Positions 44,193 to 52,566 of a stretch of DNA of 64,000 bases are shown here, piece after piece. Position numbers and translations under genes: made by a program. The first letter of the stretch is position 1. Every line of letters starts with the position of its first letter. Source of the DNA: RUG11690 sp045616665 (GTDB taxonomy: Bacteria; Bacteroidota; Bacteroidia; Bacteroidales; WCHB1-69); assembly GCA_045616665.1 (NCBI GenBank), contig JAZLHE010000044.1, forward strand, positions 10,754 to 74,753, given 5' to 3'. Under the pieces are notes generated by a model, which worked only from the letters and a program-made list of their open reading frames with translations, was not told where the DNA came from and did not search any database.

Positions 44193-45745
44193 TCTGTGTC
44201 AATTATCTCCATAGCGGTTTTGAGGCCGTCGAGGGCGGCACTGACGATGCCTCCCGCGTAGCCCGCGCCTTCGCCCACGGGATAGATGCCTTTGATGTTG
44301 CATTGTCGTTTTTCATCACGCAAAATCCGTACCGGCGACGACGACCTGCTTTCAATGCCGGTCATCACGGCGTCCGGGTCGTTGAAGCCGTGCATCTTCT
44401 TGTCCAGAAGAGGCAGTGCTTCCCGTAATGATTGCGTTACGTAGGCGGGAAGACAGCGTTCCAACTCGCAAAAAACGACTCCGTGAGGGTAGGAGGGGTT
44501 GACGCTTCGTGCCTGTGTTGCCACTTTTTTCCTCAAAAATTCGCCCACCAAGTTGGCGGGAGCCCGGTAGTCGCCAGCAATTTGAAATGCCTTTCGTTCG
44601 TAATCTTCTTGAAATTTCAGTCCATCCAAAGGATTGTCAACGAAAAAGTCTTCAGGATTGATACCCACGAGCAAGGCACTGTTGGCATTGGCTTTGTCGC
44701 GTTTTTTCTCGCTCATTCCGTTGGTGACGATGCTTTCCTTTTCGCTGGCGGAAGCCATCACGGTGCCGCCCGGGCACATACAGAAGGTATAGACGCTGCG
44801 ATTGGCCAAATGGACTACGCCGCGGTAGGAGGCGGCGGGCAGGAAACGGGCGCTTTTGCCGTATTGCATTTGGTTGATCTTGCTTTGCAGATGTTCGATG
44901 CGAACGCCAATGGAGAATGCTTTGGGTTCCATCTTTAGTCCCTTGTTATACAAATGTCTGATGGTGTCGCGAGCCGAATGTCCCAGACAAAGCAGCAAAT
45001 GTTCTGTCTGAAGGATTATTCCGCCATCGCAAAAGACACTGATGACATTGCCTTCTGTGGAAAAGTCGGTGAACCGGCAGTTGAAGTGAAATTCGCCGCC
45101 CAGACTGATGATTTCTTCACGGATGTTGCGAACTACTTTTTCAAGATAGTCGGTGCCTACGTGCGGATTGGCGGAGTAGCATACATCTTCTGTGGCGCCG
45201 TGTTTATAAAATTCATCAAGAATAAATTGGATGAATTCGTCGTTGACGTTGGTGGAAAGCTTGCCGTCAGAAAAAGTGCCGGCACCGCCTTCTCCAAACT
45301 GGATGTTGGAGTTCTCGTTGAGTTTTTTGTCGGTCAGAAAGTCGGCCACGTCTTTTTTGCGTTGTTCGATACTGCCGCCTCGCTCAATGATGATGGGGCG
45401 GGCGTGGCAGCGTGCCAAATAGAGGGCCGCAAACATTCCGGCGGGACCGAAACCCACCACGACGGGCTGGTGCGGAAAATTCCACTCTTCATATCGCATT
45501 TCTTTTTTGGGCTTAAAAAGGCTGACATTGTCGAATTGCAGCAAATCCTCATTTTCATTTTTTAAATGAAGATAAATTTGATAAAGATAGAAAACGTGGT
45601 CTTTCTTGCGTGCGTCGATAGATTGTCTCAGAATCTTAAAATCCACGATATCTTCCATCGCGATATTATACTCTTTCGTCACCCTTGATTTCAGGTCAAC
45701 TTTCTGTTCAACAGGTATCTTGATGTTTGAAATCTTAATTTTCAT
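44183..45745 (-). CDS. FAD-dependent oxidoreductase, COG2509 type
   Basis: 520 residues. A 95-residue N-terminal ferredoxin-like domain precedes the FAD-binding 'VVGFGPAGMFAALYLA', then 'NIQFGEGGAGTFSDGKLST' and 'MCPGGTVMASASEKESIV', and the C terminus 'YPVGEGAGYAGGIVSAALDG'. This is the uncharacterised flavoprotein dehydrogenase family COG2509; no substrate is established. It precedes hydF and may share its transcript. Confidence 0.88.
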   Translation of the reverse strand: MKIKISNIKIPVEQKVDLKSRVTKEYNIAMEDIVDFKILRQSIDARKKDHVFYLYQIYLHLKNENEDLLQFDNVSLFKPKKEMRYEEWNFPHQPVVVGFGPAGMFAALYLARCHARPIIIERGGSIEQRKKDVADFLTDKKLNENSNIQFGEGGAGTFSDGKLSTNVNDEFIQFILDEFYKHGATEDVCYSANPHVGTDYLEKVVRNIREEIISLGGEFHFNCRFTDFSTEGNVISVFCDGGIILQTEHLLLCLGHSARDTIRHLYNKGLKMEPKAFSIGVRIEHLQSKINQMQYGKSARFLPAASYRGVVHLANRSVYTFCMCPGGTVMASASEKESIVTNGMSEKKRDKANANSALLVGINPEDFFVDNPLDGLKFQEDYERKAFQIAGDYRAPANLVGEFLRKKVATQARSVNPSYPHGVVFCELERCLPAYVTQSLREALPLLDKKMHGFNDPDAVMTGIESRSSSPVRILRDEKRQCNIKGIYPVGEGAGYAGGIVSAALDGLKTAMEIIDTENN

Positions 45746-45776
45746 ACCGAAACAATCCGAATGCGATTTTGTCGGT

Positions 45777-45785
45777 GCAAAAATA
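45777..45785 (-). promoter_or_regulatory. -7 promoter box of the flavoprotein-hydF unit
   Basis: Minus-strand TATTTTTGC, 32 nt before the ATG. Confidence 0.55.
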
Positions 45786-45852
45786 CAAAATTTATGCTCA
45801 TAACTGAAACTTTTGCTTGCCTGCCGATCTCGTCATAGTTTGATTTTTTTTT

Positions 45853-46017
45853 TAGGGCGTTCCGGCGCCCTGCGGTCGCCGTCGGGCTTTCCGCACTAAC
45901 TTCGGGCTCGTTCCTCGCCCTCGTAAATGTGCTCCAATCCCTAACGCAAAGAAGGGGATAGGTGCATACGATATTATTACGGTTTTCTCGTAGGAACGGC
46001 GTACACACCGTTCCTAC
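45853..46017. repeat. GC-rich intergenic repeat cluster
   Basis: This gene-free stretch holds a GC-rich segment (about 45855-45925, with GGGCGTTCCGGCGCCC and CCTGCGGTCGCCGTCGGGC), a 31-bp segment at 45925-45955 that recurs at 47181-47212, and an inverted repeat GTAGGAACGG-8 nt-CCGTTCCTAC at 45990-46017. These resemble dispersed intergenic elements I recall from Bacteroidales genomes. No credible gene covers it. Confidence 0.7.
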
Positions 46018-46038
46018 AAAGAAGGCCGTTTGTATCAT

Positions 46039-46326
46039 TCAAACCTTTCTTTTCGGATTCTTGGGAAACCAGCCGCGCTGCACGCGTTTGCGCTGATGAA
46101 AAAGCTCGAGAATGCTCCACAACCACGAGCAGCCAACGACGCCTGCGAGAGTGCTGATAACGGGGTTGGCGACAAACAGTGACGCGCCGATGAATGCTAG
46201 TCCCAAAATTAGAAACACCCACCAAACCTTCACGCCGAAGTGATACTCGGATTTGATGACGATGGGGTGGAAAATGCCAATGATAATGAAGGTGGCGATG
46301 GCGGTGATGAGACCGATGAAATTCAT
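46039..46326 (-). CDS. DUF4491 family membrane protein
   Basis: 95 residues with three membrane helices. 'ATFIIIGIFHPIVIKSEYHFG' at the N terminus and 'SWLWSILELFHQRKRV' at the C terminus are characteristic of DUF4491. The tail is basic and cytoplasmic. Function unknown. Confidence 0.85.
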   Translation of the reverse strand: MNFIGLITAIATFIIIGIFHPIVIKSEYHFGVKVWWVFLILGLAFIGASLFVANPVISTLAGVVGCSWLWSILELFHQRKRVQRGWFPKNPKRKV

Positions 46327-46393
46327 GTGCTTTTAATGGTTGTTATAACTGATAAAAAATGTCAAAGGACAAAAAACATTTTAGTTATCTTCA

Positions 46394-47104
46394 TTAAACG
46401 GTTCCTTTCAAATAGGCCTTTCGTTCTTCTTCGGGGAATTTTTCAATGGCGTATCGCAGCATTGTGCGCGGCATCGTCTGGTAGCGCGTGGACAAAAACT
46501 TCCGGAGTCGTGCGGAATCTTGCTTGTAAGTTTCGCGCAGCAGCCAGCCAACAGCTTTCTGGATGAGGTCGTGCGGGTGGTGCAGCAGGATGTCGGCGAT
46601 GGCAAAGCTGTCGTCCAGTTGACCGTGACGCACGAACTGCATTGTGCTGACGATGGCGATGCGCTGTTCCCAAATGCTTCTGCCGTGTTTGGCAAACTGA
46701 TAAAGCAAGGTCCGGTCTTTGTCCAGCAACCAGGTTCCTAAAATCTCATAGCAGCTCAAATCCACCAGATCCCAGTTGTTGATGCACGCGGTATGAGACA
46801 AATAGAAATCCACGCACTGCTGTTGCATTTCTGGAGAACGCTTTGCTTTGTGAAAAATCTTCACCAGCGTGAGCAGTGCGGCCAAGCGCACTTCGTGATA
46901 TTCCGACGCGATGCACGCTTTGAGGTCATCAAAAGTGACGTTCTGCCATTCTTGTTTGACGACGGCGCGGGTTATAGGCACTTTGATGCCCAAAAACAGA
47001 TCGCCTTCTCCGTATTGTCCTTTTCCGGTTTTGAAAAAGCGGGACAGATTCGCCACTTGCGATTCGTCTTGCTGTGCCATTATGGCTTGTAACAGTCTGT
47101 TCAT
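46394..47104 (-). CDS. AlkD-like DNA alkylation repair protein
   Basis: 236 residues built of HEAT-like helical repeats. It has 'FFKTGKGQYGEGDLFLGIKV', 'WDLVDLSCYEILGTWLLD', 'QKAVGWLLRETYKQD' and 'MPRTMLRYAIEKFPEEER', as in AlkD, which excises alkylated purines without base flipping. It stands alone, about 65 nt before the DUF4491 gene on the same strand. Confidence 0.9.
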   Translation of the reverse strand: MNRLLQAIMAQQDESQVANLSRFFKTGKGQYGEGDLFLGIKVPITRAVVKQEWQNVTFDDLKACIASEYHEVRLAALLTLVKIFHKAKRSPEMQQQCVDFYLSHTACINNWDLVDLSCYEILGTWLLDKDRTLLYQFAKHGRSIWEQRIAIVSTMQFVRHGQLDDSFAIADILLHHPHDLIQKAVGWLLRETYKQDSARLRKFLSTRYQTMPRTMLRYAIEKFPEEERKAYLKGTV

Positions 47105-47180
47105 TTGTTATTTGAATATTTGTGACGTGTGGTTTTGGTATTCACTTTGGTGATGGTGTCTTGCTTGGCGAAGTTGCTTA

Positions 47181-47245
47181 AAATGTGCTCCAATCTCTAA
47201 TGCGAAGAAAGGACCCCAAATTGTTGTAGAGACGTTGCACGCAAT
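47181..47245. repeat. Dispersed intergenic repeat fragments
   Basis: 47181-47212 matches 45925-45955 with three substitutions and one indel. 47225-47245 contains GTAGAGACGTTGCACGCAA, half of a palindromic element known to me from several Bacteroidota. ACGTCTCTAC halves of the same element recur at 50271-50298. Confidence 0.7.
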
Positions 47246-47280
47246 ATGCTTCGACAATTTTTTCATCTTGCCGACAATAA

Positions 47281-49104
47281 TCACAAACAATAATAATATT
47301 TCTTAATTAAATTCGTCATTTTTGTGCGACGCATCTCAAGAAATTCATCATATTGCGTATGATCCATCTTCAAGATTTCTGCTGGGATACAGTTGTCTTC
47401 CAAATTCTTCAAAAACTCATCCTCGGATTTGACAGCCTTGAATGATGACTCCGTTTGCTTTTGGATCTCCATCAGAGCATCATTAAAATATTCGCTGGGC
47501 GCCTTTTTCCCAATTTTAATATTGACGGGCGTATCCAGATAGGCGTAATTGGCTACCTGATTGTATTGATTTTTCTCATACCCATTGTCCACTAGATATT
47601 TTTTGGGGAAAATGTGATGGATGTCACCACCTAAATTCACCAATTCACTTACGGGAATGTGAGACAGCAGAGAATCTCTCTTGAAGAAAATCTGTGCAGC
47701 CAAAAATACCTGATAAGTCGGATTGATGGAGGAAACGTATGTCAGATTCTGGTTCAGTTGGATGTTCCAGAAATTGTCTGACAGGTTGGCATCTTCGATG
47801 GATTTCAGAGTGGCCTTAACACCGATTTCTCCAATCAGACGGATGTCTTTGGCAAAGGCAGTTTCAGGTGAAGAACTATAACGGCCCGTGAGGACGGAGA
47901 GCACGTACCAGCGCTGTACCAAGCTCTTGATTTCGTCCACCGGAACTTCCTTCGTTTCTTGAAGAATTAGATACACGGCGTATGCGAAATCAATGGCCAT
48001 AACGGAATTGACCAGCTTTTTTGATATAAAGCCAGCGGAACGAATAGCCAGCATAAACTGAGTGAAATTGTATTCGTCGATTACATTTTTCACCCCCGAC
48101 TTAAGATTCGTATAGGTCTGTTCTACAATCTCTTCTTTGAATTCTTTGGTTTCGAAATCGCGGCCAGAAAGCATAGCCACCAAGTCGCCGAGTTTGGCGC
48201 GCTTGCATTTGTGCATAAACGCCACACGCAGCACGTCGTCGCACTCGGGATCATACACGGTTTCTTTGTCATCCTTCAGCCAACGCAGAATGTCAAGGTA
48301 CTCCGTAGCGGCAAAGACAGCATCGTTTCCCTTAATTTTATTGAAGAAAGTCCCGTCCTTACAGAGATGGGAAAAGTAATCGACCACTTTCCTAAGGGTA
48401 TTGCCACCGTGAATTTCATCGGCCGCTATTTTTGACATCACGAAGTCGCCCTGACTGAGTGCCGTTCCTTTGGAATTGATACGGATGAAAATATCGGTCA
48501 CGATGTCAATGTCCAGACTGGCATCAAGTTCGATGACACCGATGTTGCAGTGTTGCAAGTTTTTGAGTCCTTCGATGATGCGGTGCAAGTCTTCCTGGTC
48601 CATTTCCGGATTATCCTCTACATATTTCCCGATGAATTTGAAACTGGAAAAGTCAGACTTGAAAATCTCGGAAATATCTGGAATCCAACGCTTACTCTTG
48701 ATATGGGCAGGAGTTTGCACAGCGAAGATTTCAGCATCGGTGCTGTCAGACATTGCGGCAAATGGATCGAAAGCGATTTTCACGCGGCCTTCACTATAGT
48801 CGCTGAAAACCACGTTCTTGCCAGCGATAGCGGTCATCAGAGCCGTGATACGTTGCTGACCGTCGATGAGCACTTTCTTGCCCTCCGACAGCTGTCCGGT
48901 TTTGAGTTTTACGGTAGGATTTTTCCAGATGATGATGTAGCCGGTAGGATAACCCTTGTAAAGAGAATCCATCAAATCTCGCACCTGCGATTTCCTCCAA
49001 ACAAACGGTCTTTGAATTTCCGGAATGGCTATGTCGTTGGCCTCAATCAGACCCAAAATCTGGCTGATAGTCAGTGGATAGTTGTTGTATTTCTGTTTAT
49101 CCAT
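47281..49104 (-). CDS. GmrSD-like DUF262/DUF1524 protein
   Basis: 607 residues. The DUF262 (ParB-like) N terminus has 'IPEIQRPFVWRKSQVRDLMD' and the nucleotide-handling 'DGQQR' (residues 81-85). The C-terminal DUF1524 HNH-type nuclease has 'HHIFPKKYL' and 'VANYAYLDTPVNIKIGKK'. GmrSD fusions cut modified phage DNA (type IV restriction); some DUF262-DUF1524 relatives act in other defence systems. The ATG at 49104 is the family start. It follows the Fic gene by 34 nt and probably shares its promoter. Confidence 0.88.
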   Translation of the reverse strand: MDKQKYNNYPLTISQILGLIEANDIAIPEIQRPFVWRKSQVRDLMDSLYKGYPTGYIIIWKNPTVKLKTGQLSEGKKVLIDGQQRITALMTAIAGKNVVFSDYSEGRVKIAFDPFAAMSDSTDAEIFAVQTPAHIKSKRWIPDISEIFKSDFSSFKFIGKYVEDNPEMDQEDLHRIIEGLKNLQHCNIGVIELDASLDIDIVTDIFIRINSKGTALSQGDFVMSKIAADEIHGGNTLRKVVDYFSHLCKDGTFFNKIKGNDAVFAATEYLDILRWLKDDKETVYDPECDDVLRVAFMHKCKRAKLGDLVAMLSGRDFETKEFKEEIVEQTYTNLKSGVKNVIDEYNFTQFMLAIRSAGFISKKLVNSVMAIDFAYAVYLILQETKEVPVDEIKSLVQRWYVLSVLTGRYSSSPETAFAKDIRLIGEIGVKATLKSIEDANLSDNFWNIQLNQNLTYVSSINPTYQVFLAAQIFFKRDSLLSHIPVSELVNLGGDIHHIFPKKYLVDNGYEKNQYNQVANYAYLDTPVNIKIGKKAPSEYFNDALMEIQKQTESSFKAVKSEDEFLKNLEDNCIPAEILKMDHTQYDEFLEMRRTKMTNLIKKYYYCL

Positions 49105-49138
49105 ATTTGGATTATTTATAAAATTTCTAATATCTATT

Positions 49139-50116
49139 TTATTCTTTTTCCTCCCCTCTGTCAACAACTTCCCAGTGGCCGCCGCGGTTAGCACCTATGC
49201 GGATAATCACGCCATCGTTAACCAATTGGTTGATATGCTTTTGGGCGTTCCTCTTATTCATTCCCAGGGCTTCTGCCATTTGTTCTACTGTTACTTTGGC
49301 ATCTAAGGCAATTAATTCAAGGACGATGTCTTTTGGTGTCTTTTTTGGTGTCTTTTTTGGTGTCGCAATTTTATCTATGGTGTTCAGGATACATTGGAGC
49401 ATAAACAGGATAAACGTCGAGCTGTTGCCTGCCTTGTCGCTGGAAGCAATCGCCTCGTAGTATTCTTGCTGATGTTCTTTTACCATCGACTCTATAGGAA
49501 TCCATGCGAAAATTGGTCGCCATTGTGCCAGCAAGGCCGTTTGCCACAATCGACCCATACGCCCATTTCCATCGGCAAACGGATGGATAAACTCAAATTC
49601 GTAATGGAACACGCAGGAACTGATTAGTGGGTGTGTCTTGGTACTTTTTATCCATTCAAATAGATCTCCCATCAACTCAGGCACTCTCATTGCTGGAGGA
49701 GCGAGGTGCACGCATCCCTGCTCGCCGAACACTCCGACGCCCGAGGTACGCCAACGACCAAATTCCTTTACCAAGCGCTGCATCATCACACCATGTGCTT
49801 TTAGCAAATCCCTATAATTCAAAGGATCGATATCCGCCAGCAAGTCGTATGCGGCAATAGCGCCTTTCACTTCCTGTATTTCATTCTGAGGCCCCAATAC
49901 ACGCTTTCCTTCCATAATGGCAGTCACCTGCTCTATGCTCAAGGTGTTGTTCTCTATTGCCAAAGAGGATTGGATGGTCTTGATCCTGTTTTCTTTGCGC
50001 AGCATCGGATGAGGCATTTGATTCGTCATCATCACATTCAGGCCGCCTATCTTTTCGGATATTTCGGCCACGAAAGTCAGCATTTCATCGGATATGGTAA
50101 AAGGCGGTTGATACAT
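49139..50116 (-). CDS. Fic family protein with winged-helix C terminus
   Basis: 325 residues. An N-terminal inhibitory helix carries S-x-x-x-E-N (Ser51 to Asn56), the active Fic loop is 'HPFADGNGRMGR' (His178), and a C-terminal winged helix ends the protein. Between them, around residues 252-262, lies 'TPKKTPKKTPK', encoded by a 12-bp tandem repeat. Class II Fic enzymes transfer AMP to protein Ser/Thr/Tyr and are held off by their own inhibitory helix. Start ATG 50116. It leads a two-gene unit with the GmrSD-like gene. Confidence 0.9.
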   Translation of the reverse strand: MYQPPFTISDEMLTFVAEISEKIGGLNVMMTNQMPHPMLRKENRIKTIQSSLAIENNTLSIEQVTAIMEGKRVLGPQNEIQEVKGAIAAYDLLADIDPLNYRDLLKAHGVMMQRLVKEFGRWRTSGVGVFGEQGCVHLAPPAMRVPELMGDLFEWIKSTKTHPLISSCVFHYEFEFIHPFADGNGRMGRLWQTALLAQWRPIFAWIPIESMVKEHQQEYYEAIASSDKAGNSSTFILFMLQCILNTIDKIATPKKTPKKTPKDIVLELIALDAKVTVEQMAEALGMNKRNAQKHINQLVNDGVIIRIGANRGGHWEVVDRGEEKE

Positions 50117-50203
50117 AATCGCTTGCTATTAGGCTTATTTTTTCAATAATAATAATCGAATCACTTTTTTATAGAAATCCTATTTTCTTTTTGTTATTGA
50201 AGT

Positions 50204-50212
50204 GCAAATATA
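50204..50212 (-). promoter_or_regulatory. -7 promoter box of the Fic-GmrSD unit
   Basis: Minus-strand TATATTTGC, 88 nt before the Fic ATG. Confidence 0.45.
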
Positions 50213-50270
50213 CGCTTTTTTACCTTATCTTTCCACGATATTTTTCGTATTTATTCACGCCTTGCCGCCC

Positions 50271-50298
50271 ACGTCTCTACCAATGGGCACGTCTCTAC
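50271..50298. repeat. Paired ACGTCTCTAC repeat at the cstA 3' end
   Basis: Two exact ACGTCTCTAC copies spaced 18 bp apart. The second contains the TAG stop of cstA (minus strand). Confidence 0.75.
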
Positions 50299-51749
50299 CT
50301 CCGGATTTTCATCCATCTGCAGAACCAGGCGACAAGCGTTATGGTGGCGACGGCGGCTATCGTTTGTGCAATCCAGGGCGTAAGGCCTTTGCCTGGGATG
50401 TAGGCTCCTGTCGGAGCTTCGAGAATGAACGAGATGGTGACGAAACTCATGAATATGGCGAGAATGAACGACACGAAGTAGTTCTTGCCCCGTTGGGAGA
50501 GATAGACCGTAATGGCCCAGAACGTGAATGCCGCCATGACCTGGTTGCTCCAGGTGAAATAACGCCACACGATGGCAAAATTCTTGGTGTCGCCTAAACT
50601 GAAAACGAGGAATGCGGCACAGACGGCAAAGATGGGAATGCAGATGAGCATGCGGTTACGTATGCTTTTCTGTTCGATATGAAAAGTGTCGGCCACGATG
50701 AGACGCGCTGCACGCAGCACCGTGTCGCCCGTGGTAATGGGAGCGAACACCACGCCGAGGATGGCGAGTACGCCACCGAAAACACCCATCCAGTTGTGGC
50801 AAATGAAATTCACCACCTGCCCTTGGGTGAAGGCCGTTCCGTTGTCCTGATAAAAAGCCGTTGCTGCCGCGGCCCAGATGAGTGCCACGATGCCTTCGGC
50901 AATCATGGCGCCATAGAACACCGGCTTGGCATGCCTTTCGTTTTTCAGGCAGCGCGCCATCAGGGGCGACTGCGTGGCATGGGAACCGCTGACGGCACCG
51001 CAGGCTATCGACACGAACATCATAGGGAATATGGGCGAAGGGTCGTATTTCGTACCAAAGCTCTCCCACATTTCGGGCAGTGCCGGCCATCGCACCAGCA
51101 AAGCCACCAGTATCACGATGGCCATGAGGAACAGGCAAATGGCGAAAATCGGGTAGATTTTGCCGATGATCTTGTCAATCGGAAACAGCGTGGCGACAAG
51201 ATAATAGCAGAAGATGACGGCGACCCAGAAATAGACATTCATGTAGAATGGCAGTGACGCACTTCCGGCAGTTGCTTCGGTCGCATTCAGCGAGCCGACG
51301 ATGATGCTGGCCGGCTGCGAGACGAAGACCGCACCTGCCAGCGTAAGGAAAAGCAGCACGAAGACAATCATCACTTTCTTGACATTCTCGCCGAGGTAAC
51401 GGCCAATGAGTTGCGGCAGACTCTCACCATCGTTGCGCAACGACATGACACCCGATATGAAGTCGTGGACGGCGCCTCCGAAAATAGTACCGAACACAAT
51501 CCAGAGATAAGAGGCTGTGCCGAACTGCGCGCCCATGATGGCACCGAAGATTGGACCGAGACCCGCGATGTTGAGGAACTGAATCATGAAGACTTTCCAA
51601 GTGGGCATGGGAACGAAATCGATGCCGTCGGTCCGTGTAAGGGCTGGCGTAGGATTCTGCGGGTTGATGTCAACGATGCGGGCAATGTAAGCCCCATAGA
51701 TAAAGTAACCCACGATGAGGATTACTATGGCGATGATGAATGTGTACAT
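50295..51749 (-). CDS. cstA: CstA-type peptide/pyruvate transporter
   Basis: 484 residues, mostly membrane helices. Recognisable CstA segments are 'GIDFVPMPTWKVFMIQFLNI', 'AGLGPIFGAIMGAQFG', 'GAVHDFISGVMSLRNDG' and 'GAVSGSHATQSPLMARCL'. In enterobacteria CstA imports peptides and pyruvate under carbon starvation. This is the short form. Its base composition is visibly richer in G+C than the genes around it, and its stop lies inside a dispersed repeat, both suggesting acquisition or rearrangement. Confidence 0.9.
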   Translation of the reverse strand: MYTFIIAIVILIVGYFIYGAYIARIVDINPQNPTPALTRTDGIDFVPMPTWKVFMIQFLNIAGLGPIFGAIMGAQFGTASYLWIVFGTIFGGAVHDFISGVMSLRNDGESLPQLIGRYLGENVKKVMIVFVLLFLTLAGAVFVSQPASIIVGSLNATEATAGSASLPFYMNVYFWVAVIFCYYLVATLFPIDKIIGKIYPIFAICLFLMAIVILVALLVRWPALPEMWESFGTKYDPSPIFPMMFVSIACGAVSGSHATQSPLMARCLKNERHAKPVFYGAMIAEGIVALIWAAAATAFYQDNGTAFTQGQVVNFICHNWMGVFGGVLAILGVVFAPITTGDTVLRAARLIVADTFHIEQKSIRNRMLICIPIFAVCAAFLVFSLGDTKNFAIVWRYFTWSNQVMAAFTFWAITVYLSQRGKNYFVSFILAIFMSFVTISFILEAPTGAYIPGKGLTPWIAQTIAAVATITLVAWFCRWMKIRR

Positions 51750-51786
51750 ACTTTATGTCTTTAAGACTGTTCTCTTTTTTCAACTT

Positions 51787-51795
51787 GCAAAGATA
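51787..51795 (-). promoter_or_regulatory. -7 promoter box of cstA
   Basis: Minus-strand TATCTTTGC, 38 nt before the cstA ATG. Confidence 0.6.
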
Positions 51796-52056
51796 CGTTT
51801 TTTCTCCTTTTCATTCCTACGATAGGTTCCGCATTTATTTGCGCCTTTTCGCCGATGCGAAAGGTTGGAGAAGATTGTGGCAGGGATTGGCTGGCGCCAC
51901 GTCTCTGCGGGAATCTCCCAGCAGGTTTAACGCGTGGGATTTTCCATAGGATTTTTTGCAGGGAGGAAGACGTATTACTGGTTAGAATAAGAGGATAAGG
52001 GTGAGCGGAAAGTAGTTGGTATATAGCTCAAATAAGATGTTTTTTGTCGTAAGAAG
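51796..52056. other. Gene-free boundary between cstA and the defence island
   Basis: No credible gene, RNA or terminator is seen. A GCCACGTCTCTGCGGG stretch near 51896 looks like another decayed ACGTCTCTAC repeat half. Confidence 0.5.
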
Positions 52057-52566
52057 TTATATAGGCAGTGAAAGTCTTCTCTGTATATAAAGTACCATGC
52101 CATTAGTGTCTTTCTTGAATTGTTTTATTTGTTGCCAATAATTCTGATTCGTCAACTGCTTATTACAAATCCATGCTCTGACTTTCTCAAATTCATTTTT
52201 GCTGTGGTTTTCAAAGAAAAACAACATAGTCTCTTTAATTTGCTCGTCAGCATCTTTTATCCATTCGGATGGGACGAGTTTACGGTCTTTTAATTCCACA
52301 AAAATAATATTCCTTATATTGTCATAACTCAAAATTCCCTCGCAGCGACGTGCATTTGAGTCGTCTTTTCTCTTGACTACAATGCAATTGTCAACAGGGT
52401 AAAATGCGATTTCGAGACCTTGGTTATTTTCAATTATCCCAATCCATTTCCCCTTATTATCAGCGTTAATATATGCTGGCTTCTTATCATTGTCGTCGCA
52501 CAATCCAAATTCGGTAATTTTCGTGGATTGCTTGTTCTCATTTTTGAAATAATCTGTTGCCAGCAT
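52057..52566 (-). CDS. Unrecognised small protein with a PD-(D/E)XK-like pattern
   Basis: 169 residues, not recognised by name. Residues 72-112 show Glu76, Asp82, then Glu91-Leu-Lys93 at the end of a hydrophobic strand ('NIIFVELKDRK'), and Gln109 in the next helix. That order (helix Glu, Asp, ExK, helix Gln) is the classic PD-(D/E)XK nuclease core. The C-terminal third is basic and helical. Its ATG overlaps the stop of the ATPase by one base (TAATG), so translation is coupled and the two products are probably a complex. It is the last gene of the island. Confidence 0.65.
   Translation of the reverse strand: MLATDYFKNENKQSTKITEFGLCDDNDKKPAYINADNKGKWIGIIENNQGLEIAFYPVDNCIVVKRKDDSNARRCEGILSYDNIRNIIFVELKDRKLVPSEWIKDADEQIKETMLFFFENHSKNEFEKVRAWICNKQLTNQNYWQQIKQFKKDTNGMVLYIQRRLSLPI

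Noticed and set aside
50679..51257. 192-residue plus-strand frame
   Set aside because: Shadow of cstA in a GC-rich gene with few antisense stops.
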